Source: Sphingobium sp052327305
Lineage (GTDB): Bacteria > Pseudomonadota > Alphaproteobacteria > Sphingomonadales > Sphingomonadaceae
DNA: 64,000 bases
Assembly (NCBI RefSeq): GCF_052327305.1
Contig: NZ_CP182486.1
Span: 558,001-622,000, forward strand
Reading direction: 5' to 3'
The position numbers were made by a program, and so were the translations under genes. Within the stretch, counting starts at the first letter, position 1, and the number at the start of each line of letters is the position of its first letter. Under the pieces are notes generated by a model. The model saw nothing but the letters and a program-made list of their open reading frames with translations. It did not search any database and had not been told where the DNA came from. Positions 15,393-23,826 of the stretch are shown here, in pieces.

Positions 15393-16261
15393 GGCTCGGG
15401 ACTCCAGCGCTTGTCGGCGGGGAAGATGTCGTCGAAGTTAGCGCCTTCCCAGCCGCCATAGAGCGCGTTCGGTATGAGGAACCAGCCATTGCCCCAAAGC
15501 GGCACGAGCGCGGGACTCTGCGCAAGCGAGCGGCGCGGGGGAGTGGACAGCGCCTTGTCGTTGAAGGCGTCGGCGAAGTCGCCAAGATTGTCGCCCGCCA
15601 TCGCGATCACGCAATAGCGCGCGGCAAGCGCGGCGCGGCGCGGGTCCTTAGCTGAACCGGGCGCGACATCGCCCTTGAGGAGCAAGGTATCGCCGGGCAC
15701 GGCGCCCGCAATCCCGACCGAGGCAAGCGCGGCGACCGTCGGGGCGGCAGCAGCGCGGTCGCGGTTCGAATTGAAGATAACGGTCACGCCTGCGGCGCGA
15801 ATCGCCGCGATCGCATCGACGGCGCCGGGTACGGCCTCGACCTTTGCCGCGCCGCCCTGCTCCCACTTCGCCCAGCGCGCCGGATCGAACGGTGGGTCGC
15901 CTCGTCGCGCGCTGTCGTAATTGGCACCGGTGTTGAGAAGCACCGTTTCGTCGATATCATAAACGACCGCACGCGGGCCAGCTCCGCACGCTTCGAACCG
16001 GGGTGCCGCCGGTGTTGATCCGGGCGCGAGCACGACGCTGTTCGCCGGGCCACGGGCGTGCGCGGCGACGAAGGTGGCCATCGCGCGGTGCGCCTGGGCC
16101 GAGAGCACCGCCGCCTCGCCTGATCCGAGCTGCCAGCGATATTGCCGCCCCGGTTGTGCGGGTGCTGTCTCGCTGGCTGCGGGGGGCGGAGTCGCGGCGC
16201 AGGCGGCAAGCGCGAGAGCCCCGCACAGCACTGGCGAACGGGCAAGCGCCCCTCGCATCAT
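15389..16261 (-). CDS. HAD-superfamily acid phosphatase lipoprotein (class C type)
   Basis: This 290-residue lipoprotein belongs to the HAD subfamily IIIB acid phosphatases (OlpA / lipoprotein e(P4)-like), which hydrolyse phosphomonoesters outside the cytoplasm. The signal peptide ends in a lipobox LAAC near residue 20. The catalytic motif is VYDIDETVL (first Asp nucleophile), followed by VIFNSNRDR (motif II) and the acidic GDNLGDFAD (motif IV). The start ATG at 16261 overlaps the scoA stop as ATGA; an adjacent second ATG at 16258 is an alternative. Its place between scoA and scoB is odd for an exported phosphatase. Confidence 0.85.
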   Translation of the reverse strand: MMRGALARSPVLCGALALAACAATPPPAASETAPAQPGRQYRWQLGSGEAAVLSAQAHRAMATFVAAHARGPANSVVLAPGSTPAAPRFEACGAGPRAVVYDIDETVLLNTGANYDSARRGDPPFDPARWAKWEQGGAAKVEAVPGAVDAIAAIRAAGVTVIFNSNRDRAAAAPTVAALASVGIAGAVPGDTLLLKGDVAPGSAKDPRRAALAARYCVIAMAGDNLGDFADAFNDKALSTPPRRSLAQSPALVPLWGNGWFLIPNALYGGWEGANFDDIFPADKRWSPEP

Positions 16262-16983
16262 GCCGCTGCCGCCTCCGGGCGTGGGCGCGTCGTGCGGAAC
16301 TCGATCTTCTTGTCGTAAGGCGCGCCAACGATCATGCGCTTCACATAGATGCCCGGCAGATGGATTGCATCGGGATCGAGCGCGCCGATCGGGACCACTT
16401 CCTCCACTTCCGCAACGCAAATCTTCGCGGCGGTGGCCATGGGATGATTGAAATTGCGGGCAGTCTTGCGGAAGACCAGATTGCCTGCTTCGTCCGCTTT
16501 CCAGCCCTTGATGATGGCGAGGTCCGCGAAGATACCGCGCTCGAGAATATAATCCTGCCCGTCGAAGCTCTTCACTTCCTTGCCTTCGGCCACTTTGGTG
16601 CCGACGCCAGTCTTGGTGTAGAAGCCCGGTATGCCCGCGCCCCCTGCCCGGCAGCGCTCGGCCAGCGTGCCCTGGGGGCAGAATTCCACTTCCAGCTCTC
16701 CGGCGAGATACTGCCGCTCGAACTCCTTGTTCTCGCCGACATAGGAGGAGATCATCTTGCGCACTTGACGGGTGCGGAGCAGCTTGCCCAGCCCCTCGCC
16801 ATCCACGCCCGCATTGTTGGACGCAATGACGAGATCCTTCACGCCTGCGTCGCGGATCGCGTCGATCAGCCGCTCGGGAATGCCGCACAGACCAAAGCCG
16901 CCGGCACAGATTTGCATCCCGTCGAACAGCAGACCCTCAAGCGCCGAAGCGGCATCCGGATAGAGCTTCTTCATGCGAGACAT
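16258..16983 (-). CDS. scoA: 3-oxoacid CoA-transferase subunit A
   Basis: This 241-residue subunit A of the succinyl-CoA:3-ketoacid CoA transferase pairs with ScoB. The CoA-transferase glycine motif AGGFGLCGIPERLIDA is near residue 27, followed by VIASNNAG, FCPQGTLAERCRAGGAGIPGFYTKTGVGT and FNHPMATAAKICVAEVEE. The ATG at 16983 has a GGAGGCAAT sequence a few bases upstream. It heads the scoA-acid phosphatase-scoB unit. The C-terminal alanine run is unremarkable. Confidence 0.95.
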   Translation of the reverse strand: MSRMKKLYPDAASALEGLLFDGMQICAGGFGLCGIPERLIDAIRDAGVKDLVIASNNAGVDGEGLGKLLRTRQVRKMISSYVGENKEFERQYLAGELEVEFCPQGTLAERCRAGGAGIPGFYTKTGVGTKVAEGKEVKSFDGQDYILERGIFADLAIIKGWKADEAGNLVFRKTARNFNHPMATAAKICVAEVEEVVPIGALDPDAIHLPGIYVKRMIVGAPYDKKIEFRTTRPRPEAAAA

Positions 16984-17073
16984 TGCCTCCTGTCGCTGAT
17001 GGCTTCACCGCAATAGGAAGGCACGCCGCGCGGGTCAATTTGTGCGACGCAAAAGAAACCGGAGCACGCAAAG

Positions 17074-17098
17074 AAAAGGCGGCCAGAAGCCGCCTTTT
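17074..17098 (-). terminator. Bidirectional intrinsic terminator
   Basis: A perfect 10-bp stem (AAAAGGCGGC 17074-17083, GCCGCCTTTT 17089-17098) with loop CAGAA. On the minus strand it ends the csbD transcript 25 bases past its stop, before the scoA promoter region. Confidence 0.85.
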
Positions 17099-17122
17099 CG
17101 CCAATGGGATGTTGCTAAGCGA

Positions 17123-17305
17123 TCAGATATTGTCGCCCAACGCGCCCTTCACCGATCCCTTCAGCTTTTGTCCGGCGCCCTTGGCCTGCTGAACCTTACC
17201 TTCGGCAACGAGGCTGTCATTGCCGGTCTTGCGGCCATGCTCTTCCTTGCCCTTGCCGATCGCGTCATTGATCGCGCCCTTGGCCTTGTCGATCAGTTCG
17301 CCCAT
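17123..17305 (-). CDS. CsbD family stress protein
   Basis: A 60-residue CsbD-like protein: very hydrophilic, rich in Gly, Lys and Ala, with MGELIDKAKGAINDAIGKGK and the GKVQQAKGAGQKLKGSVKGAL repeat-like half. CsbD proteins are general-stress induced in many bacteria, but their molecular role is unknown. The ATG at 17305 has a strong AAGGAG site. A good match to an EcfG stress promoter is 34-58 bases upstream (17339-17363) and an intrinsic terminator follows, so the gene is a single stress-controlled unit. Confidence 0.93.
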   Translation of the reverse strand: MGELIDKAKGAINDAIGKGKEEHGRKTGNDSLVAEGKVQQAKGAGQKLKGSVKGALGDNI

Positions 17306-17338
17306 GGTGATTCTCCTTCGCTTGGGGGGTGCTGGGAG

Positions 17339-17363
17339 AACGAACGGAGACCCGAGCCGTTCC
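17339..17363 (-). promoter_or_regulatory. Predicted EcfG (general stress response) promoter of csbD
   Basis: On the minus strand GGAAC (17363-17359) is followed by a 16-base spacer and CGTT (17342-17339), an exact match to the alphaproteobacterial EcfG consensus GGAAC-N16-CGTT. It lies just upstream of csbD, a typical stress regulon member. Confidence 0.8.
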
Positions 17364-17405
17364 GCGATTTGCGGCGGGCTGTTGAACAATGGCCCTGAAA
17401 CCGGG

Positions 17406-18413
17406 TCAGATGAGTCCGGCAAGCGGGCTCGACGGATCGGCATACATGCGCCGTCCCATGCGCCCGGCAAGATAGGCCGCGCGGCCTGCTTCCACCGCGC
17501 TCTTCATCGCGCCGGCCATCATGATGGGATCGCGCGCCTCGGCAATGGCGGTGTTCATGAGCACGCCGGTGCAGCCCAGTTCCATGGCGACGGCGGCGTC
17601 CGACGCAGTGCCCACGCCAGCGTCCACGAGAACTGGCAGGCTGGTGCCTTCCACAATGAGACGGATCGTCACCCGGTTCTGAATACCCAGCCCCGAGCCA
17701 ATCGGCGCGCCCAGCGGCATGATGGCAACGGCGCCTGCGTCTTCCAGCCGCTTGGCAGCAATGGGATCATCGACACAGTAGACCATCGGAAGGAAACCTT
17801 CCCTGGCGAGGATCTCGGTCGCGCGGATCGTCTCCACCATATCAGGATAGAGCGTGCGCGCCTCGCCCAGCACTTCTAGCTTCACCAGATCCCAGCCGCC
17901 AGCCTCGCGCGCGAGGCGCAGCGTGCGAATCGCCTCCTCGGCGGTAAAACAGCCGGCGGTGTTGGGGAGATATGTCACTTTTTTCGGGTCGATATAGTCG
18001 GTGAGCATCGGCGCCTTCGGGTCCGAGACGTTCACGCGGCGCACCGCCACCGTGACAATCTCGGCTCCGGACGCGGCGACGGCGGCGGCGTTCTGCTCGA
18101 AATCCTTATATTTGCCCGTGCCGACGATTAGTCGGGAGCGATAGGTCCGGCCAGCGACGTTCCAGCTATCCTCGACCACAGCAGGCTGGTGGTCGCCGCC
18201 GCCCACAAAGTGCACGATCTCCAGCTCGTCGCCATCTTCCACGATGGTTTCGCCAAGCTGCGCGCGCGGCACCACTTCCAGATTGCGCTCCACGGCGAGC
18301 CGGGCCGGGACAAGCCCGAGCTCCTCCTCCGCCAGCGCCGCGATGGTGAGGCCGCCGCGCACGCGCCGGTGCTCGCCATTCACTCGAATCCCGATGGTCC
18401 CATCAACGCTCAT
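17406..18413 (-). CDS. thiG: Sulfur carrier protein ThiS fused to thiazole synthase ThiG
   Basis: This 335-residue fusion joins ThiS (residues about 1-73, ubiquitin-like fold ending FVGGG) to ThiG (about 78-335), which builds the thiazole ring of thiamine. ThiG features include YRSRLIVGTGKYKD, TVAVRRVN, the catalytic lysine in WDLVKLEVLG, AIMPLGAPIGSG and the phosphate loop VDAGVGTASDA. In separate ThiS proteins the C-terminal Gly-Gly carries the sulfur as a thiocarboxylate, so in this fusion the di-glycine is internal. No thiamine riboswitch was recognised upstream. The gene stands alone, divergent from aroQ. Confidence 0.94.
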   Translation of the reverse strand: MSVDGTIGIRVNGEHRRVRGGLTIAALAEEELGLVPARLAVERNLEVVPRAQLGETIVEDGDELEIVHFVGGGDHQPAVVEDSWNVAGRTYRSRLIVGTGKYKDFEQNAAAVAASGAEIVTVAVRRVNVSDPKAPMLTDYIDPKKVTYLPNTAGCFTAEEAIRTLRLAREAGGWDLVKLEVLGEARTLYPDMVETIRATEILAREGFLPMVYCVDDPIAAKRLEDAGAVAIMPLGAPIGSGLGIQNRVTIRLIVEGTSLPVLVDAGVGTASDAAVAMELGCTGVLMNTAIAEARDPIMMAGAMKSAVEAGRAAYLAGRMGRRMYADPSSPLAGLI

Positions 18414-18536
18414 GCGCTCTTATCTACCTTTCGCTTTCGCTTGCGCTCAGGGGGCCATATAGGGAAGCGCGGTCGGGCGCCGCAACCGCGACGTCACTTA
18501 AAGACATGCGCCCAGCATAAGGGATTTGAACAGGCG

Positions 18537-18977
18537 ATGGCGGACACACGCAGGATCTTCGTGCTGAACGGGCCGAACATCAATCTGCTCGGCACACGTG
18601 AGCCGGACATCTACGGCTATGACACGCTGGACGACATCGCTGCGCGCATGGACGACGCCGCGCAGCGCGAGAGCGTCGAGATCGATTTTCGCCAGTCCAA
18701 CCATGAGGGACACCTGGTGGACTGGCTGCAGGAAGCGAACGCAGAGGGCGCGCACGCCGTCATCATCAATGCCGGGGCGCTCACGCACACCTCGCTGGCG
18801 CTCTATGATGCGATCCGCGCAATCCAGGTGCCGGTGATCGAGGTCCACCTTTCCAACCCGCATGCACGCGAAGCCTATCGCCATAAAAGCTATGTGGGCA
18901 TGGCCGCAAAGGGAACGATCGCGGGCTTCGGTGCGCTCTCCTACATGCTCGCTCTGGAAGCGGCACTGGACCTCTGA
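18537..18977 (+). CDS. aroQ: Type II 3-dehydroquinate dehydratase
   Basis: This 146-residue dodecameric dehydroquinase catalyses the third step of the shikimate pathway. Motifs are FVLNGPNINLLGTREPDIYG, IDFRQSNHEG, IINAGALTHTS and VIEVHLSNPHAREAYRHKS, containing the catalytic Arg, Tyr and His. The ATG at 18537 follows an AACAGGCG sequence. It precedes accB and accC on the same strand, a conserved order in Alphaproteobacteria, with an 82-base gap to accB. Confidence 0.96.
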   Translation: MADTRRIFVLNGPNINLLGTREPDIYGYDTLDDIAARMDDAAQRESVEIDFRQSNHEGHLVDWLQEANAEGAHAVIINAGALTHTSLALYDAIRAIQVPVIEVHLSNPHAREAYRHKSYVGMAAKGTIAGFGALSYMLALEAALDL

Positions 18978-19059
18978 AACGACCAAATGGTTGCCTTGAG
19001 AGCCGAAGCGATCTAGGCGCGCCCGCCAAACGCATGACGACAACGAACAAGGGAAGCAC

Positions 19060-19560
19060 ATGGCCGACAAGATCGAAAGCAATGGCGGACCGATGCAGAT
19101 CGACGTCAAGTTGGTCCGTGATCTCGCCAAGATGCTCGACCAGACCAACCTGACCGAGATCGAAGTGGCAGATGGCGAGCGCCGCATCCGCGTGGCGCGC
19201 GAGCCCGCTCCGCAGGCGGCAAGCTTCGTAGCAACCGCACCAATGGCGGCGCCGGCCCTCGCCTCCATCCCCGCCCCGGCCGCAACGCCCGCACCCGTCG
19301 CGGCAGCGGTTGCCCCGCAGGCGGACGCAAATGCCGTCAAATCGCCGATGGTCGGCACAGTCTATCTCGCCTCCGAGCCGAGCGCACCGCCGTTCGTGAG
19401 CGTGGGAGACACGGTGAAGGCCGGGCAGACGCTGCTCATCGTCGAAGCAATGAAAGTGATGAACCCGATCACCGCGCCCGCTGCCGGCACAGTGAAGGCC
19501 GTGTTCGTCGAGAACGGACAACCGGTCGAGTACGACCAGCCGCTCATCGTCGTCGCATAA
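19060..19560 (+). CDS. accB: Biotin carboxyl carrier protein of acetyl-CoA carboxylase
   Basis: This 166-residue BCCP carries biotin between the carboxylase and transferase halves of acetyl-CoA carboxylase (malonyl-CoA for fatty acids). The N-terminal helical part (about 1-50) leads to an Ala/Pro-rich linker (about 52-90) and the biotinyl domain (about 90-166) with the biotin lysine in EAMKVMNP. Only 12 bases separate it from accC, so the two are cotranscribed. Confidence 0.96.
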   Translation: MADKIESNGGPMQIDVKLVRDLAKMLDQTNLTEIEVADGERRIRVAREPAPQAASFVATAPMAAPALASIPAPAATPAPVAAAVAPQADANAVKSPMVGTVYLASEPSAPPFVSVGDTVKAGQTLLIVEAMKVMNPITAPAAGTVKAVFVENGQPVEYDQPLIVVA

Positions 19561-19572
19561 GGCGCGCGGGGC

Positions 19573-20919
19573 ATGACCATCGAAAAACTGCTGATCGCCA
19601 ATCGCGGCGAGATCGCGCTGCGTATTCACCGTGCCTGCCATGAAATGGGCATCAAGACGGTGGCAGTCCACTCGACTGCCGACAGCGATGCCATGCATGT
19701 GCGGCTGGCGGACGAGGCGATCTGCATTGGCCCGCCCGCAGCGCGCGACAGCTACCTGAACATCCCTGCGATCATCTCCGCCGCTGAAATCTCCGGCGCG
19801 GACGCGATTCATCCCGGCTATGGCTTCCTGTCCGAAAACGCCCAGTTCGCCGAGATCGTGGAAGCGCACGGCCTGATCTTCGTCGGCCCCAAGCCCGAGC
19901 ATATCCGCACCATGGGCGACAAGGTGGAAGCCAAGCGCACCGCCGGCGCGCTGGGCCTGCCACTGGTGCCGGGCACGGACGGCGCGATCGAGGACATCGG
20001 CGAAGCCAAGCGCATTGCCGACGAGATCGGCTATCCGGTGCTGGTAAAGGCGGCTGCCGGCGGCGGCGGACGCGGCATGAAAGTGGTGCCGGACGAGGCG
20101 CAGTTCGAGACGCTGATGAGCCAGGCCAGCGCGGAGGCCAAGGCGGCATTCGGCGACGGCACCATGTATCTCGAGAAATATCTCGGCAATCCGCGCCACA
20201 TCGAGTTTCAGGTGTTCGGCGACGGTAACGGCAACGCCATTCATCTGGGTGAGCGGGACTGCTCGCTCCAGCGCCGCCACCAGAAAGTGCTGGAAGAAGC
20301 TCCGTCCCCCGTCATTTCCGCCGCGGAGCGTGAGCGGATGGGCGGCATCGTGGCGAAGGCGATGGCCGACATGGGCTATCGCGGCGCCGGCACCATCGAA
20401 TTCCTCTACGAGGACGGCGAGTTCTACTTCATCGAGATGAACACCCGGCTTCAGGTCGAGCATCCGGTGACCGAGATGATTACCGGCGTCGATCTCGTCC
20501 GCGAGCAAATCCGCGTAGCGGAGGGCCGCCCGCTCTCTGTGGCGCAGGACGAACTGGTCTTCTCCGGTCACGCCATCGAGTGCCGGATCAACGCCGAAGA
20601 CCCCGAGACCTTCATGCCCTCGCCGGGAACCGTGACGGCCTATCACGTGCCGGGCGGCATGCATGTGCGCGTGGATAGCGGGCTCTATCAGGGCTACCGG
20701 GTGCCGCCCTATTACGACAGCATGATCGGCAAGCTGATCGTCTATGGGCGCACGCGCGAGGGCGCCCTCATGCGGCTGAAGCGCGCGCTGGAGGAATATG
20801 TGATCGAGGGGATGAAGACCACGATCCCGCTTCACCAAAAGCTCATCGCCGACACCGACGTGCAGAACGGCGACTATACGATCAAGTGGCTGGAAGAGTG
20901 GCTCGCGAAGCAATCCTGA
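19573..20919 (+). CDS. accC: Biotin carboxylase subunit of acetyl-CoA carboxylase
   Basis: This 448-residue ATP-grasp enzyme carboxylates the biotin on AccB. Landmarks are KLLIANRGEIALRIHRAC, HPGYGFLSENAQFAEI, the ATP glycine loop KAAAGGGGRGMK and EMNTRLQVEHPVTE with catalytic residues. The length is standard and the reading frame intact. It sits directly after accB; the following glycosyltransferase starts 16 bases downstream and may share the transcript. Confidence 0.97.
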   Translation: MTIEKLLIANRGEIALRIHRACHEMGIKTVAVHSTADSDAMHVRLADEAICIGPPAARDSYLNIPAIISAAEISGADAIHPGYGFLSENAQFAEIVEAHGLIFVGPKPEHIRTMGDKVEAKRTAGALGLPLVPGTDGAIEDIGEAKRIADEIGYPVLVKAAAGGGGRGMKVVPDEAQFETLMSQASAEAKAAFGDGTMYLEKYLGNPRHIEFQVFGDGNGNAIHLGERDCSLQRRHQKVLEEAPSPVISAAERERMGGIVAKAMADMGYRGAGTIEFLYEDGEFYFIEMNTRLQVEHPVTEMITGVDLVREQIRVAEGRPLSVAQDELVFSGHAIECRINAEDPETFMPSPGTVTAYHVPGGMHVRVDSGLYQGYRVPPYYDSMIGKLIVYGRTREGALMRLKRALEEYVIEGMKTTIPLHQKLIADTDVQNGDYTIKWLEEWLAKQS

Positions 20920-20935
20920 GGTCAGCCGGGGCCGC

Positions 20936-22075
20936 ATGACACGCCCCGGCCGCCTCGCGGGTCAGCGTGTCTGGGTGATGGCCAAGGGCTATGCGCCGGA
21001 CGAGGGAGGCATGCAGACCTATGCGCGCGGCGTGGCAGAAGCCTATGCTGTTCTCGGTGCCGACGTCACCGTCTTCTCCCAGACCAGCCTCGGCCCGCGC
21101 GACGAACGGGTCGGACCGGTCCGCCTGATCGACATTGGCTCGGGCAAATCCGTCAACGTGCCTTTCCACCTGCATGGGCTGCTCCGGCGTGAGCGGGATG
21201 CACTGGGCGCCCCCGCCCTGCTCCACGCCACCACATGGCGCACCTCCATCCCGCCTCTGCTCGCCGGCCTGCCGTTCATCACGACGTTTCACGGTCGCGA
21301 GTTCATGTATGGCGGTCGCGCGACGGCCGCTGTGCTGCGCCTGATCGCCCGGCGGGCACGTCACTGTGTCGCCGTCAGCCGTTATACCGCATTTCGGCTG
21401 GCACAGCGCATCCCTCGCCTCCCCGCGCCGCCGATCGTGGCATGGAACGGCACGGCGATTTGCCCAGATTTGCCGAAGTGTGATGCGGCCATCCCCGCCG
21501 GCTCCGGCCCGCTGATCTTGAGCCTCTGCCGTCTAGAGCCCCGCAAGAACATCCTGAACGCCGTGGAGGCAGCTGCCCAGTGCCGCGACTATGGGCTCGA
21601 GTTTCGCTTCGTCATTTGTGGGCGCGGGCCGGATCTTGCCGACGTGAAAGCCAAAGTGGACGCGCTGAGCCTTGGCGACCGAGTGCATGTCCTGGGCTTC
21701 GTGGATAATGCGCGTGCCGATGCACTCTATCATGCAGCAGACATCTTCCTGCATCCCCAGTCGACCATCGACAAGGGTCGGGACTTCGAAGGGTTCGGCA
21801 TTGCCATTGCCGACGCGATGCTGGTGCGCTGTGCCGTGATCGCGGGCCGGGACGGCGGCCCTGCCGAACTGATCGACGATGGCGAAGACGGGCTGCTGGT
21901 GGACGGAAACGATCCACACGCGATTGCGGAGGGGCTGAAGGCGCTACTGCGGAACGCGGACCAGCGAACGGCGCTCGCCGGGCGAGCGCATGACAAGGCA
22001 ATGGGCTGCACCTGGCTCCGCCATGTCGAAACGATACTGGACGCCATAGAACAAAGGGAAGGAAAAGCCCCATGA
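20936..22075 (+). CDS. Glycosyltransferase family 4 (GT-B fold)
   Basis: This 379-residue protein looks like a GT4 glycosyltransferase that transfers a sugar from a nucleotide donor. The N-terminal domain has the acceptor-side glycine-rich KGYAPDEGGMQTYARGVAEAY. The C-terminal donor domain has ILSLCRLEPRKNI, VHVLGFVDNARADALYHAADIFLHPQ and the EGFGIAIADAMLVRCAVIAG segment with the E(x7)E-like motif. The acceptor and sugar are unknown. It begins 16 bases after accC and ends in an ATGA overlap with the ArsC-like gene. Confidence 0.87.
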   Translation: MTRPGRLAGQRVWVMAKGYAPDEGGMQTYARGVAEAYAVLGADVTVFSQTSLGPRDERVGPVRLIDIGSGKSVNVPFHLHGLLRRERDALGAPALLHATTWRTSIPPLLAGLPFITTFHGREFMYGGRATAAVLRLIARRARHCVAVSRYTAFRLAQRIPRLPAPPIVAWNGTAICPDLPKCDAAIPAGSGPLILSLCRLEPRKNILNAVEAAAQCRDYGLEFRFVICGRGPDLADVKAKVDALSLGDRVHVLGFVDNARADALYHAADIFLHPQSTIDKGRDFEGFGIAIADAMLVRCAVIAGRDGGPAELIDDGEDGLLVDGNDPHAIAEGLKALLRNADQRTALAGRAHDKAMGCTWLRHVETILDAIEQREGKAP

Positions 22076-22416
22076 AGGCAACGATCTGGCATAATCCGCG
22101 CTGCTCGAAGTCGCGGCAGGCGCTCGCCATCTTGGAAGAGACACCCGGTATCGACGTGGAGATCGTCGAATATCTCAAGACGCCGCCAAGCCGCGCCGAA
22201 CTGGCGGCGGTTTATGCCCGAGGCGGGATTTCGCCACGTGACGCCTATCGCAAAGGGGAAGAGGAGGCGAAGGCGCTGAACCTCGCGGAGGCTGACGATA
22301 ACGCGATCCTCGACGCCATGGCCGCGCATCCGATCCTGATCGAGCGCCCGGTGGTCGTCACGGATAAGGGCGTGCGCATTGGCCGGCCGCCCGAGGCGAT
22401 CCGCGAGGTACTTTGA
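22072..22416 (+). CDS. ArsC/Spx-family thiol reductase-like protein (arsenate reductase type)
   Basis: A 114-residue ArsC-family protein with the thioredoxin-like fold. The active-site loop is HNPRCSKSRQAL (Cys11). The middle helix is YLKTPPSRAELAAVYARGG and the LIERPVVVTDKGVRIGRPP motif contains the arginine that binds oxyanions in ArsC. Such proteins are glutaredoxin-dependent arsenate reductases or the related YfgD type; no other ars genes are present, so the physiological role is open. It overlaps the preceding glycosyltransferase by 4 bases. Confidence 0.85.
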   Translation: MKATIWHNPRCSKSRQALAILEETPGIDVEIVEYLKTPPSRAELAAVYARGGISPRDAYRKGEEEAKALNLAEADDNAILDAMAAHPILIERPVVVTDKGVRIGRPPEAIREVL

Positions 22417-22442
22417 ATGTGGTGCCGCGCTCGGCCTCTGGG

Positions 22443-23012
22443 TCAGGCGTGGCCGCTGACGGTGGCAAGCATGGCGGGATCGACACCCTCCGCTAGCAGG
22501 GCAGCGGACCATCGGCGCTCTGGCGCGAGATCGAGAAGCAGCGCGGGGTCGCTGGACCCCAGCAGCCAGCCCGGAGCGGCAAGCTCAGCCTCGATCTGAC
22601 CGCCGGCCCAGCCTGCATAGCCCAGAAAAAGCTCGTAGCGCTGTGGCCCGCCGCCCCGGCCGATCGCCCGCAAAATCTCTATCGAGGCCGTGAGAGCCAG
22701 GCTCTCCGTCAGCCCGACCGTCTCCTCGCTCGACCAGTCCAGCCCATGAAGCACAGCGCCGCGCCCCGGCTCGACCGGTCCGCCGCGCAACACTCGCGAG
22801 TCCGGCGCGCTGGCGGTCGCAATGTCGAGTTCGCTCAGCACGCCGTGCAGCCCCACGCTTTCCATGGGATCGCTCAGCGTAAGGCCCATGGCCCCCGCAG
22901 GCGAATGCGCGCACAGCAGAATCACTGACCGTGCAAAGCGCGGATCGGGCATATCCGGCATCGCGATCAGCAGCCGGCCCTCGTAGCTCTCAAAAGGCGG
23001 ATCCGCGAACAT
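22443..23012 (-). CDS. YqgE/AlgH family protein
   Basis: This 189-residue protein matches the YqgE/AlgH family (DUF179) by GRLLIAMPDMPDPRFARSVILLCAHSPAGAMGL near the N-terminus, RGGPVEPGRGAVLH and the FLGYAGWAGGQIEAELAAPGWLL segment. The family fold is known but the function is unclear. It is a single gene on the minus strand, convergent with the ArsC-like gene (26 bases between) and divergent from the peroxiredoxin with about 190 bases between them. Confidence 0.93.
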   Translation of the reverse strand: MFADPPFESYEGRLLIAMPDMPDPRFARSVILLCAHSPAGAMGLTLSDPMESVGLHGVLSELDIATASAPDSRVLRGGPVEPGRGAVLHGLDWSSEETVGLTESLALTASIEILRAIGRGGGPQRYELFLGYAGWAGGQIEAELAAPGWLLGSSDPALLLDLAPERRWSAALLAEGVDPAMLATVSGHA

Positions 23013-23206
23013 GATCCGAAGCTATGCCTCATTGACCCGTTCGGCAACCGCCCCACGCTCAGACAAACGCATTGTAGTGCGCCCTGCCGTGTAGCCGCGA
23101 GCCAGCCAGCGACGCCCCTTGACTCCGGAGCCCCGCGACACGAGGTCTGCGGCGCGCGGGCGCACCCGCTTTTCCAGCTTCGCTTGCAGATCAGGAGAGA
23201 CAGGCC

Positions 23207-23689
23207 ATGACCATCACCGTTGGCGACAAGATCCCCGCCATCACCTTCACACAGATGACCGAGAATGGCCCGGAACAGGTTGATAGCGAAAGCTATTTCA
23301 AGGGTCGCAAGGTTGCGCTCTTCTCGGTGCCGGGCGCCTTCACACCCACATGCTCGGCCAAGCATCTCCCCGGCTTCGTGGAAAAAGCGGCCGATCTGAA
23401 AGCCAAGGGCGTCGACGAGATCGCCTGCACCGCCGTCAACGATGCCTTCGTGATGGGCGCCTGGGGCAAGGCAAGCCACGCCGACGACGCCGTGACCATG
23501 CTGGCGGATGGCAATGGCGCGTTCGCCAAGGCTGTCGGTCTGGAGATGGACGGCAGCAAGTTCGGCCTCGGCACCCGCGGGCAGCGCTTCTCGATGATCG
23601 TCAATGACGGCGTGGTCGAGCAGCTCAATGTCGAGGCGCCGGGCGAGTTCAAGGTTTCGTCCGCCGAGCATATGCTCGGCCAACTCTAA
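23207..23689 (+). CDS. Peroxiredoxin, Prx5 family
   Basis: This 160-residue Prx5/AhpE-like peroxiredoxin reduces hydroperoxides with a peroxidatic cysteine, Cys49 in VPGAFTPTCS. A second cysteine, Cys74 in IACTAVND, is a candidate resolving residue; many relatives use glutathione and glutaredoxin. The family end GEFKVSSAEHMLGQL is present and there is no signal peptide, so it is cytoplasmic. The ATG has a strong AGGAGAGACAGG site. The gene is monocistronic, followed by a strong hairpin. Confidence 0.93.
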   Translation: MTITVGDKIPAITFTQMTENGPEQVDSESYFKGRKVALFSVPGAFTPTCSAKHLPGFVEKAADLKAKGVDEIACTAVNDAFVMGAWGKASHADDAVTMLADGNGAFAKAVGLEMDGSKFGLGTRGQRFSMIVNDGVVEQLNVEAPGEFKVSSAEHMLGQL

Positions 23690-23703
23690 GAACCGAAACA
23701 GGA

Positions 23704-23737
23704 GCGCGCCGGCAGCTGTTGAGGCGAACCGGCGCGC
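23704..23737 (+). terminator. Hairpin after peroxiredoxin gene
   Basis: A perfect 9-bp stem GCGCGCCGG (23704-23712) / CCGGCGCGC (23729-23737) with a 16-base loop, 15 bases past the stop. The following bases, CCTTGGTGCTT, form only a weak T tract. Confidence 0.5.
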
Positions 23738-23826
23738 CCTTGGTGCTTAATCGGTTGCCAGGACGCTTCACAATTTTCGCGATCGGCACTCTTCCGCCAC
23801 GCGCCTGACATGCTACATTCGTTGCT

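Noticed and set aside
18414..18536. Thiamine riboswitch in front of thiSG
   Set aside because: No CUGAGA-type or ACCUGAUC-type core was seen on the minus strand upstream of the gene.
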